Positions 23,131 to 33,948 of a stretch of 64,000 bases of DNA are shown here, piece by piece; position 1 is the stretch's first letter; each line of letters starts with the position of its first letter. Where the stretch lies: the NCBI GenBank assembly GCA_944472135.2, contig OX235267.1:18645452-18709451 (forward strand), in the 5' to 3' direction. The notes beneath the pieces are model-generated. The model ran no database searches and was not told where the DNA came from. It worked only from the letters and a program-made list of their open reading frames with translations. The translations under genes were made by a program, and so were the position numbers. Source of the DNA: Trichobilharzia regenti (taxonomy: Eukaryota; Platyhelminthes; Trematoda; Strigeidida; Schistosomatidae).

Positions 23131-23545
23131 TGTATCTCCAGCTACAATCCGTCAACAGTTATTATGTTTTATCACCAAATATATGTATCTAAGGCTGACC
23201 GAGACCACATGCTAAAATAAAATTAACCTATTCCTTGAAATTTTCAAGAATTATATCACTTTACACAAACTGTTGGTTTCATGACGCAACGTTCCCTAAA
23301 GCTGCGTTAAAAAAAGAGAATTTAAAAGTAGAGGAAACTAATTTATATTCAGTGCTTGAAATGTTCACTTTTCGAAGAAAAGAAACTTGGTTTCGAAAGC
23401 TCCCTTAATTAACATTTCTGGCAACAGTTTTGTCTTAAGAAGAGACTGTTATTCAACACTTTATACACTGAGAGCAATGTATACATATATATATAAAAAT
23501 CTCTTTGGAAGTAAAACTCTGATAACAGAAATGAAGGTTGAAGAC
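23131..23545 (+). repeat. Diverged long repeat, segment B right part (partners 52170-52330 and 53945-54045)
   Basis: ATTAACCTATTCCTTGAAATTT matches ATTAACCTATTCACTGAAATTT at about 52271. TTCAACACTTTATACACTGAGAG at 23452 resembles TTGACACTTTATTCACTGAG at about 53957. The partner blocks are further apart in the second region, which holds extra sequence including the palindrome and a Penelope remnant. Confidence 0.5.
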
Positions 23546-26500
23546 TCTTGCAGTAATATCTGGCATTAAAAGCTATACACTGAAAAATTGATCAACTATA
23601 AATGCCTTAAGCAAGGTTAATAACGAAAGTGTCTAACAAACTAGCGATACATGATTAATTTATTGATTCTGACATAAATGATTTCGAATAAGCCAACATG
23701 AGAAAGCGTATACTAAAGTTGTGATCATTTTGAATACATCAGGGTTAAAATGAAATTCTACTGCTCAGAGCAGATGAAACAGAAACCAGCAGCTTGAAAT
23801 CTGACAATTTTTTCCCTAAATTACTGAGAGGGTACAAAGAAAGAGCTAGTGTGTTTCTAACAACAAGATTGAAACATGGAGAAAAGCATTCGAATGGATA
23901 AATCAACTAATACACCGAAAAGTTGGCGAGAAAAATTCTCAATATAATGAAAAAAATAACATGAAAATCCTAAAGGTATTTCAGCGAAAATATACCAAAA
24001 ATCTTTCACCAATCCCTTTTTATATCATAATAGGAATAAATGATCAATTGATGTGAAAAAGAATTCATAATTTCACAGTTGGTTTCTAATCCCTGATTAT
24101 GTCAACTTTTCATTCGTTTGTAATGAGTGGATCCATTCAATCAGTCAACTGGTCTCGTGAACTGAAGCTTCTGAGCTGTGTGTTTCCTGAGACTGCCAGC
24201 GGCCACAGCTGGAGAGTCTCGGGCCGAGTCAACAGCCCCGTTCTGCTCACCGTGATCCTCAGTGGTTCTCAGGATTTCAACGCTTCAAGAAGTCACCAAC
24301 GCTTGTGGGAGTTTCAGATGACATATTTCACTCTTAGTCTACAATTGATGCCTCCATGTTCAATGAATGTGAGGCTTCACATCATGAGTGAATTAGCATG
24401 TGTTGAGTGTGAATGTTGCATCATGATGGTGTCGATACACATACAGTGCATTGTGTTCGTTCCACAGTCAGTGAGAACAATTTTTTACTTTCAGTTAGCA
24501 GTGCCATGTTGATGAGATGAATTGTGATGTCACTACAAACGTGTCTTGTCCTCCACCCGTCTATATCTCACTATTATACAATCATTTGCACAGGTGAAAA
24601 TGTTTTGAGGTCTGTGTGTGTCTGCGTGTGACATGTTTCGTGAATTGTACAGTGAAGTGAAACCACACTGACTATTCGGCGAGAAGGAGAACGAATGCAG
24701 CCTAATGTCAGCAGCTTTTGTATTTGAGTAGAGACTTTACTCGTTTTATTTTTATTCTCTTTTTATTTGATTCTCTGTGTGTTTTTTTTCGGGAGGTTTT
24801 TTCTACAGGAATGTTAGTTAACTTCAATTTCGTCCAATATTTTTGGTTTTTGGTGGCGATCAGATTTGGATTTTTTTTGGGTGTTTTATCATTATTATCA
24901 TGTGACTTGTTGTTTCTTACCTGTTGCAACGAATGCTTTTATGATATAATGTATATGGTCATAAAATTTGAATTGTGATATCAAACGTCTTTAAAGGAGA
25001 TATTCTTCTGTATTATTTATTCAGTTCATTCAACATATTGTCATCATATTATTCTTGTTAATGATAGCCTTGACAACTCATAAAATTGTAGTTAAATTAT
25101 TTGTTGTTCTTTTCGCTGTTTAGATCGCTCTGTGATCAATTGTCGGTGTTTAACCGTGGTCCAGTGTGCTATGGGATGAAGTCACTCGTCAGTACTGATC
25201 TACTTTTGGGATTTCAGCAGAATTGAAGAATTGGATAAGACACGCAGAATTTAAGTGAATATTCTCAGACTCGTGTTTTTACCTATCCATCTCGTATTGA
25301 ATCATCGTGGCAACATTAATTTTAATGAATAATATTCAAGGCTCTTGTATTAGAAATAAATGTGCATACAGAGCAGTAGTTATGCTTATTGGTGTTTACA
25401 ATTATTTTTATAAGATAATCAGTGTTGGAAGCATTCTGTCACTTTGACTGCATATGTGAAAATCGGTTCACCTCTTGCTCTTAATTACTGTAATCAGACA
25501 TCTTAATTGAATGCTCACTGTCCAATTGCTGGCGTATTTGCATAATACCTCTGGTTTGAGTATTGTTGGCTGTGTTAAATAATTCATCAAAATGGTAAGA
25601 AATGCCGGTGTTATAAACTGTTACAGTGTATGATGCAAATATTCAACGCTCCCGTTGATTTATAACTGTTAAATGTTAGTTACCAGTAGGGCGGATTACG
25701 TCCCAGCTAGTCGTTTGAGGCGTAGCTTAAAAGAAATCTTTTCGTTAAATGACATCAAAATGAGACTTTTCCATCCAATTCCGTTGGTATTTTAATACTA
25801 CTATGTTGATTAGTTTTGATTATCCTTTACCAGAGAAATCGCCATCAAGAGCAGAATTAACGGGACAGAAGGTACGCTTATTTTACACTTGGTGCACTGT
25901 GAGTGATGTATATCGGTAATTTCTTTCACAATAATTCTCCAGTAGCATATAGGGATTCTGAAGACAGTGGGCAACTATTCTTTAATCGTGTTTATCACTC
26001 ATCTGTGATTGGTTTTCATGACCTGTAATCTTAAGCTCATCCTATGTAGAATACGCAGTGAGAACCGATTATTTCAGCGAAAAATTAATTAATTGATCAA
26101 GTACTCATTATTTCTATCATCAAATATCGTAAATATCCCAGTTCCACTTGAATCGAAGGTTTCAACCAACTTTACATTCCACGCACACACCAATTGATCC
26201 ATGTGTCAGTCAACTGCAATAATAAGGTATAAATCAAACTAAAAGCTATGTGATGACAGTTCAATAATTGTTTTGCCACTGTTATGAAATATTTTGTCAC
26301 CGTTTTAAGCAAGCCGCGTTAACAGTACTTTAAAAAGCAGGCTCAAGTATCAATCAAAATTTTGGTAAAACTCAGATTAGTGCCGGTATGTAAGTGCCTT
26401 CGATATTTCAAATTTTTTCTTATGTTAGTTGCAATTAACTAATAAAATAATTTGACATCAACATCACAGAAAGAGTAGTTCCGTAAATTTGTTCAAGTCT

Positions 26501-26885
26501 TTCTGTACACCCCCGAAATTACTTACATTCTTTTGCTTGATAATGAAACGAAACTTATAATGAATTATCCAAACATATAATAGAAATCACATAAAATCAA
26601 AGTAGTATTTAAGAACTATTTGTATAAGTTTTGACTACACGAAGATGGGTTACAATCATCTTAAAAACAATAATGATAAGTCACATAAAAACTGTGTGCC
26701 ATTTGCATACTTTGAAGATAATTGAAGTAAATCTGGCATGAGTTATGTCTTATTTCGTCGCATCATAATGTACGAGAGAAAGCGACGGCTTATTGAAATT
26801 CCACAGAAGTTCAAATGACGTTAAATAGTCCAAAGTATTCATAAAATCTCTTGGCATAAAGTGATCATACACTTAAGATTATTGA
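23546..26885. other. Unassigned sequence with a GC-richer block at 24099-24720
   Basis: A plus-strand open frame at 24099-24512 (137 codons) lies in a stretch visibly richer in GC than its surroundings (around 24170-24330: CCAGCGGCCACAGCTGGAG, GGGCCGAGTCAACAGCCCC). The predicted peptide has no domain I recognise and no clear start or splice context. It may be part of an unrecognised repeat or an exon. 26290-26400 resembles 54060-54170 (TTTAAAAAGCAGGCTCAA / TTTGAAAAGCAGGCTCAA). The rest shows nothing. Confidence 0.4.
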
Positions 26886-27828
26886 ACTAAATGGAAAGGA
26901 CTAGAGGACTGAAGCACTGAAAGCATACTCAGAGACAGCCCAGGATATTCTAACACCACTATTGGAAAGGGTCTGAAAAGAGGGTAAGGTGCCAATTGTT
27001 TGAAAGAAGGCTGCCTATCAAAACTTCTAAAGAAAAGAGACTCGGGCCTCCGCAAGAACTGAAGAAGAAGCATGCTGTTGTCAGCGCCAAGTGAAATACT
27101 CAGTCACGTCATACTGGAGAGAATAAAAGATGCATTGGATGCAGAGCTGTGTCTAGAAAAATCCAATAATGTGCTGATTAAATCGCAGCTGTATCCATTA
27201 TCATCATCATCGAACAAAGCATAAAATAGCAATCGAACCCCTAACTTAGTTTCATCGACTGTGAAAAGTCCTTCGACAGCGTTGACTGAGAAGTTATTTG
27301 GGAACTACTTCAACACTATTATGTGCCTCGAATCTTTACCAGTTTCACTCAGCATTTAATAACAATGCCACCACATACCAAGTAATTCACAGCGGAAATA
27401 TCAGCAAGCCTCCTGAAAGTGAATACTGGAACAACACAAGACTGCCCATTATCACCGATGCTATTCCTAAATGTGGTGGACTGGATTATGCATCAGAATA
27501 TGTATAGGGAATGAGAAGGTAATTAGTCAGACTGAAAAGAAGACTCTGGAAGATGTTGATTTTGCAGATAATTTGGGTTCAATGTCACACACGCGAAGAC
27601 TTGCAGGCATAAACCGACAAATTGGCTGAAGAAGTAGCAAAGAAGAGACTGCTCGTGAACATAAGGAAGACGAGGGTGATGGAGATAACCAACCAACACC
27701 AATAATAATCAGCACCAATCACTATTAGCGGGATAAATTTGAAAGAGGTTACTTCCTTCACGTATCTAGACAGCATCATTTCAGCTGCAGGCGGAACTGA
27801 TGAGGATATCAAAGCCAGAATGGGAAAG
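26886..27828 (+). mobile_element. Old RTE fragment, first part, host of two insertions
   Basis: Can be followed from the region before RT (LLERV, KVPIV, CLSKLLKKR) through LLSAPSEILSHVILERIKDALDAEL, FIDCEKSFDSVD and NNATTYQVIHSGNIS to [27 protein letters not shown], with frequent stops and frame changes. It ends at the GGAAAG that is repeated on the far side of the next insertion. Confidence 0.8.
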
Positions 27829-28260
27829 TCTGTCTGTCTGTCTGTTTTCGACATAGAACTTTGCACAAATGTGCGGAAGTTCAAGTCGCCACATTCCGTG
27901 TAGCACGCAAAGCAAGAGAAGAAAGTACAAGAAAAGCATAATAGAAACAGTGAGCAGAGGTGTGAGACAAAGGAGTTATAAAGAAATACAAAACAGTTTC
28001 ATTGAAGATCATAAGTCACAGGGAGTGGATGCATCTGCGCCACTGAGAACGGTTTTGAGCCATGTCACCAATTGTTTCCAACCATAGATTTTTACCGTCC
28101 CGAGGACCCCAGCCTGGAAGTCTACACCTTTCTACGTGGCTTAGACCAACTGTTGTGGATTTCATTGACTGATGCCAAGTTTTTGTTTGACCGCCGCTAG
28201 CTTTTTTCCAGCCTGATCCTATATCCGCTAACACTGCTCATCGAGGGAGGCGGTGGAAAG
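27829..28260 (-). mobile_element. 3' end of a different LINE with (CAGA)n tail
   Basis: On the minus strand a short frame (28234-28016) reads SHVERCRLPGWGPRDGKN then DMAQNRSQWRRCIHSL, a C-terminal pattern akin to but distinct from the RTE ending. A ~150-base 3' UTR follows and the element ends in a CAGA/TCTG tetranucleotide run (27829-27843). GGAAAG flanks both ends (27823-27828 and 28255-28260), the likely target duplication, and the RTE host sequence resumes exactly after it. The rest of the element is missing by 5' truncation. Confidence 0.7.
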
Positions 28261-28362
28261 GCAAGATACACCCTCATCAATTTGAAATCGGTCTGGAAAT
28301 ATTCCTCTCTCAGCATAAAAAACACTATTTGGACTTTCGACACTGAGTTTTAGTCACTTCTT
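28261..28362 (+). mobile_element. Old RTE fragment, second part
   Basis: ARYTLINLKSVWKYSSLSIKNTIWTFDTEF continues the host RTE in order from 27828 and stops where the CR1-like tail begins. Confidence 0.75.
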
Positions 28363-31300
28363 TTAATAATAATAATAATAACAGCTTTATTCCAAACAGT
28401 ATTTGTGGTACAGGTATGGAATTTTCAGCGTGCATTACAGTATATTGCATCTAATTACCTCATAAATTATATAAGATTTTTAAAAATCAAAGATAAATAA
28501 AAATAAATAAGTTATAAATAAATAAAATAAATAAAAATTAAAAATTAAGAAAAAAAACAGCGTAGAGTATTTCATTTCAAACAATGCACCACAGGATTTG
28601 AAATATAAAGTTGATGTGTGGTAGTAGATGAGAACAACAGTGTAGTAGTAACGAGGAAAGGAAAACAAAAACTAATGGGACTATTTGTTAGAGTGCCGCA
28701 GTAAGTTTATCGTGTCATACCTAACGGATTTCTCATCACATAACAGCTGTGCCAGATATGGTATTGTGGAGTTTTTGTATTTGGTAGTCCTAGCATATAG
28801 CCTCCTATAGCTGCTTCTAGTTCTTCCAGATGAAATGCAAGGAGATAGATGCGTATAGAGAGGATGCTCGGGGTCCGACAATATTGTATTCGCTAGTTTC
28901 TTACATGACATAATATGTCTATCTACAATAGTGTTCACCAGTTGGTTTAACGATATCCCACTTGCCCTACTAACAGCTTTTAGTGCCCTTCTCAGCGAAG
29001 CAAAGTCTTTCTTAAGTAGTCCAGGAAAGACTAATGGGGAGCAGTAAAGGAGGATGGGTAGAATACAAGAATTTACAAACTGAGAAAGTAAAGACTGCTT
29101 TATGCCAGACTGCCTAAATTTCCTAATGTAGAACGTTAAGCGAAACATCTTTCTAGTAACTAGCAAGATGTGGGAAGACCAGGAAAGATCGGTGGAAAAA
29201 CTCAGCCCAAGGTACTTGACATAAGATGTATTTTCAACCTCTGTGCCGTCAATGAGAGTGGGGCCATGTGAGCTAACTAGTTGCTGTAGGTCACATTTAC
29301 GTCTGAAAGTGAAATTGACTACCTGACATTTAGACGGATTAAGCTTAAGTCCGTTTGAAGAGGACCACTGACTAATTTCCGACAGAAAGCTATTTAATTT
29401 GGAACAATCTGACTGAGAGTTGACAGGCATAGAAACCGAGAGGTCATCGGCATACTTAACAAAAGTGGCTACATCAGAATGAGGCAAGTCATGTAAGAAA
29501 AACGAGAACAGAAAGGGAGAAAGAACAGCACCTTGAGGAACACCAGCTAAAGTAAGTGAGGTAGTGGAGGATTTTCCATTGTAGACGGTGTACTGCTTCC
29601 TTTCAGAAAAATAGGAATGCAACCACTTATTTGTCCAGCTTTCAGCCTGTGTTGCAGCAAGCTTACTTAGCAAGAGAGACCTGGGAACAGAGTCAAATGC
29701 AGATGTGTAATCAAGGAAGGCACAGCGAACGTATTTAGCTCCTTTATCTAAACTAGAGACTATGCTATGGTGGAGGACGACAGCGGCATCTAACGTACTC
29801 CTACTATGTTTATAAGCAAACTGGTTGGGGTCGTTGAAAGGTTTTAAAGAGGGATCAAGATTAAGTAAAATAAGTCTTTCCATAACTTTCAAAAAGGGTG
29901 AGGTAATTGAAATGGGTCTAAACTTAACATTAGGTCCACTTGTAGATTTAGGCACTGGAACGATCTTGATGTTTTTCCATGATTCAGGTATAATACTTTT
30001 GGAAAACGATTCGTTGAAAATGTCAGTTAGCGGGGAACACAAGATGTCGGCACACTTCTTAAGGATAACAGCAGGAACACCATCAGGACCGAGGGACTGA
30101 GTAGGCTTGAGAGATTGAAGACACTTGAGGACATCATTCGTGTTTAAGCATGAGAAGCAGTCATTGTTTACACTATTTGAGTTAGGAATCATAACATTTG
30201 CTGGGATACATATGAAGGATTCATTAAGCATGTTAACATCTACAGAAATATCATTCAACATTTGCTTACCACCTGTGATTTCCTTTAATAACTTCCACAT
30301 ATTTGATGGGGATTTACATGAAAGAAACTTCTGGTTATAGAGAGCATTCAATCTTTGTAATTCAAGCTTAATCAAAGTGTTCATTCTCTTAACACCAGAT
30401 TTGTTTTTCATTTTGAACAACCTTTCTTTTTCACGGCGGAGCTTTTTGAGTTGAGAAGAGGAGAAGCGATCGAATTTTAAGAAGATTGTCTCTTTTGGAC
30501 AACAAACATCAAGACAGAAATTAAGATAATGTGTTATGTTGGCAATTGTGTTATCAAGAGCTTGTTCAGTAAATAGATCCCAGTTTGTGTCTTTTAACAT
30601 GGACCTTAGGTTCAGTATGTTGTCATGGGAATAACATCTGTGTTGTGTTTTCTTTCCAAGGTATGAGAAGACCCTTTTGTGCTGCTTTCCATATACTTTG
30701 GGCAATATTCTTATGATACAGTGATCTGAATTTAGTAGTGGGGCTCTTTTTCGAGCTTCAAATATTCCTGCATCGTTTGTAAAACAAGGTCAAGAGTGTT
30801 GTCCATTCTAGTCGGGAAGTTGACAATATTATCGTGTCCAAGTGAAATTAGGAAGCTGTGGTCACTAGAATTAAAATCACCAGTAACTATAGACAAGGAA
30901 TTTCCGAAGGAGGTGGCAGCAAGGGAAGTAAATTCATCCGCAAATAAAGATAATTCTGTGGAGTTGCATCCAGGAGCAATATACATGTTCGAGATGTAAA
31001 TGTAGTTGTATTTTGACAAATGTTTAGGTCGACACTTAACGGTGAGACAGTCAATATTGTCACTAGAGAATTTGAAACATACATTATTAGACGTACACCA
31101 TTGTGAATTGATGAAGATGGCGACACCGCCACCGCGTTTCTTCCTGGAACTACACCGATCTTGTCTGAATAGTTTGAAATTATTTAGATACACTAGATTG
31201 TCATCATATAGATCATGAAGCCATGTTTCTTGAAGTGATATGATCCCAGTATTATGATATATAATGGAAGACACCAGCGATTGAAGACAGTTAATTTTAG

Positions 31301-31593
31301 CCGGCAGGGAGCGACAATTGGTACTCATAATTGCGGGAACAGTCATGAATTGAATAGGGGTATTTTTTAATGCTCTCTGCCAGCCGGCATGATGCTTTTT
31401 CTTGTCTTTTTTATGGAGTTGCAGATCAGTAGGTTTTAAAGATATTAGATATTCACGAGAATAAATAATCCGATTTGAGGTCATATTTGAATAAGATTTA
31501 TTGATTAAAATATCAATTAGAAATGAGAAATTAGATGCAATATGATTTGTAATGTTTAAGGTAATTGGTAGCCCAAGATTTAAGCAGGCCGCC
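28363..31593 (-). mobile_element. CR1-like LINE (SR1/Perere-like), nearly full length
   Basis: Minus strand. The 5' end at 31593 (GGCGGCCTGCTTAAATCTTGG) is shared with the copies at 33859 and 37570, so the element is complete at that end. It has an endonuclease-RT frame, a ~300-base 3' UTR rich in TAAA/ATTT units (28480-28560), the conserved end GCTGAAAATTCCATAC...TTTGGAATAAAGCTG, and a (TTA)n tail at 28363-28382. It lies inside an old RTE, interrupting it at the VLLYGSETW codons. One single-base deletion is the only break I see in its gene. Confidence 0.9.
28681..31484 (-). pseudogene. CR1-like endonuclease-RT, one frameshift
   Basis: Two adjoining frames, 31484-30732 and 30705-28681, together cover the protein. 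The first holds the AP-endonuclease blocks (STNCRSL, LQETWLHD, GGGVAIF, VTGDFNSSDH). The second holds NSDHCI-equivalent residues onward and the RT: LGPDGVP, CAFLDYTSAFDSVP, GVPQGAVLSPFLFS, YADDLSVSM and a C-terminal region ending DEKSVRYDTINLLRHSNK. The switch falls at a run of T after the codons LDLV (about 30780); the related intact copy has one more T there. The start is taken at the ATG aligned with the intact copy's start. Except for this lesion the gene looks recent. Confidence 0.9.
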
Positions 31594-31599
31594 AAGGTT

Positions 31600-32020
31600 T
31601 CAACTATGAGTTAGACACACGAAAAGCATTTCCAACAGACCATTTCAGAATTCTATCAACAGCTGACTTCGGCGGCTCCACAGTGAAGATCTAATGGCCA
31701 GAAAGAACGAGTAAGAAGGAACTATGGGAACGAACCAGCAAATGACAACCTATCGCTCAATAAACATGTCAATGAAAATGGAGATGGACTGAAAACACGC
31801 GGAGGAGAACATCGAGTGACATAACATGCCAGGCCTTTGGATTGAATCTTGGTGGGAAACGTCAAGTTGGGAGTCTCAGGGCGACATAGGTGAGGTCATA
31901 TGGGGGTAAACGAGAGACTATGGGTAACTTTGAGATCAGATAAAGAAGACAGTGGAGAATTGAACGAAGTGTCGATTTATTGTTGAAGCCTAATAACCCA
32001 CTTAGAACTTAAAGGAACAA
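31600..32020 (+). mobile_element. Old RTE fragment, third part
   Basis: Resumes after the CR1-like element with AFPTDHFRILSTADFGG-like remnants, then a DLMARKNE / KIRWPERI equivalent and MKMEMD-KHAEEN, matching [12 protein letters not shown]. It ends near AACCCACTTAGAACTTAAAGG, the RTE end, without a clear tail. Confidence 0.7.
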
Positions 32021-33027
32021 AAATAGTAATCCTATTTAATTTTAAAGTAAGTGGAGGTAATTTGTTTCTTTTGATTAGAAATTTGATTTTGACGAAATGA
32101 AAAATGGTATCACTTCTGTGATTTTTTCCTGGTACGCTTTCATATCACATCATTTTATTTGTTCACACATTCGCAAATATTTAGAGCTTCGTTTGTTTTG
32201 TCTGTTGGTTATCATAGGGAACAAGGATAACTCCGAAATGTTGGTGACATGGAGACCGAACTTTCTTCAATATGAACTTCATCTTTTTCGAGCTTAAATC
32301 ATCAAGAAATTTGTTGTTTTTTTGAAGTTCCTCAACAAGTGCAGATGTATCAAAATCTTTTGTGTTATATTGATTTTTTTCATCTTTCATTCTCTGCAGC
32401 GAATTATGAATACACTCCAAAAATGGTCATGATTGGTTTCACCTGTGAGAATTTAAGTAATGTGAAAAGCTTGTTTGGATGAGCGGGAAAAGTGCATGTT
32501 CTACAATGGAGGTATTCACTTACGACTAGAAACTGAATAGAGTAAGGAGCATACAAATTAGGCGAAAGCATTGAATTATTACACAAAATCTGCAAGAATT
32601 AGTTCTCATTAATCAGGGTATTCACTTCACTAGAGTAACTAGATCACATTAGTCGTTCGTGAATTCCTCATTTATATCACTTCATGATCAATCATTGGTT
32701 AATATGGATTACTGGTGAAAATATGTCCTCACTGATGACCTACTTATATTAATAAACCGAAGTCAAATATGTTAGATGTTTGGGGGCAATCTACAGGAAG
32801 CTTTAGACCTAGGTTTCTTGCTGGCTGACACTCGTCAACAAGGCGTATATGCAACCTTTAAGGGACTCATGTCCACATAATAACGAAGGAAGTGATTATT
32901 TTCAGCTTAATATGAAATTTCGAGGTTGTGAATATAAGTGATAATGGGCTCGAAAAAAATTACACAGTATCAGAAAATAGTTGTAATGCTTGTATCTGTA
33001 AAGAAAAAATCCCTAGTTAGACACTTT
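32021..33027. other. Unassigned sequence
   Basis: Minus-strand open frames at 32181-32420 (Lys/Asn/Asp rich) and 32404-32595 have no recognised domain. Confidence 0.45.
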
Positions 33028-33221
33028 GAAGGCAAAAGGATTGAGTGAAGAAATATTTACTTTTCAATTAAATCCTCATCTCTGGCATTTCTATAATATA
33101 TATATATATATACTCAACTACTGTTGTGTGCTATATATATATATATACCACAACAGAACCAGAGATGAGGATCTTGTTGAAAGGAAATATTTATTCACTC
33201 AAACCTTTTCCTTTCTAAATT
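33028..33221. repeat. Foldback repeat with TA-rich centre
   Basis: Left arm about 33028-33085 and right arm about 33163-33221 are reverse complements at roughly 80 percent (AAGG-AAAGG-TTGAGTGAA, AAATATTT, ATCCTCATCTCTGG). Between them lie two (TA)n runs (33096-33110 and 33133-33147) around a short TTGTGGT/ACCACAA-like spacer. No coding capacity. Confidence 0.75.
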
Positions 33222-33858
33222 GTATCTATGCAAACTTATGTATATAAGTGCCATGTCACAGCTTTTGAGAATGAAATCGCTGAAAGTATGTCTTTTTTGA
33301 ACTTCTTGTTCTTCTCGTCCTAATGTGTTGATGGATATTTTCCACATACCTAGATGGTTACGGGAACAAATAAAATAACCTGATTAAATTAACACTCGAA
33401 AGAAATACCCAACGTCATCTGTCGCAAAGTACGCCATTTGCACGGATCATAATATCGACTTCACTAGTGCGTTTGATCCCATGTATATAACAGGATTGGA
33501 TCTTAACTGCATCGTAGCCTTAGCCTTAAATATGCCTAAACCTGTTTCATTTGGTCAAATATCATTCGTCATTTCCTGGGTACTGCTTTGAAAATTTCAT
33601 TCCATGACCAAAGTTTATTTTCCTTGATATTAATCTCATCACCCTTTTTCTAACTACACTTTCATACCTCTGTGAATTGAATGTCATGATCAATAACGAA
33701 AAGGTTTCGACCCTATATACTCTTGTATTCTCCATATCAATATTTATGACAATTGTGTGAGATAAGAAATTCCGAAATATGTAATTATACTTCTAGGTCT
33801 CAGATCCCTTACATATGCATATCGATTTGTCAAAATTCATGAAAGAAACAAATTAACT
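33222..33858. other. Unassigned sequence left of the intact LINE
   Basis: No gene or repeat partner recognised. Notably there is no CR1 sequence here that could be the missing half of the fragment at 37246-37570. Confidence 0.5.
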
Positions 33859-33948
33859 GGTGGCCTGCTTAAATCTTGGGCTACCAAAATTTCCATCCTA
33901 CATATTGCATCTATTTCCTCGGATTTATTTTGTTTTAATTGTTCAATT

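Noticed and set aside
19500..23300. CRISPR-like or satellite array
   Set aside because: Repeats here are long, diverged and dispersed; no short regularly spaced repeats were seen anywhere in the window.
29825..31218. Plus-strand open frames inside the CR1-like element
   Set aside because: Antisense shadows of the endonuclease-RT gene.
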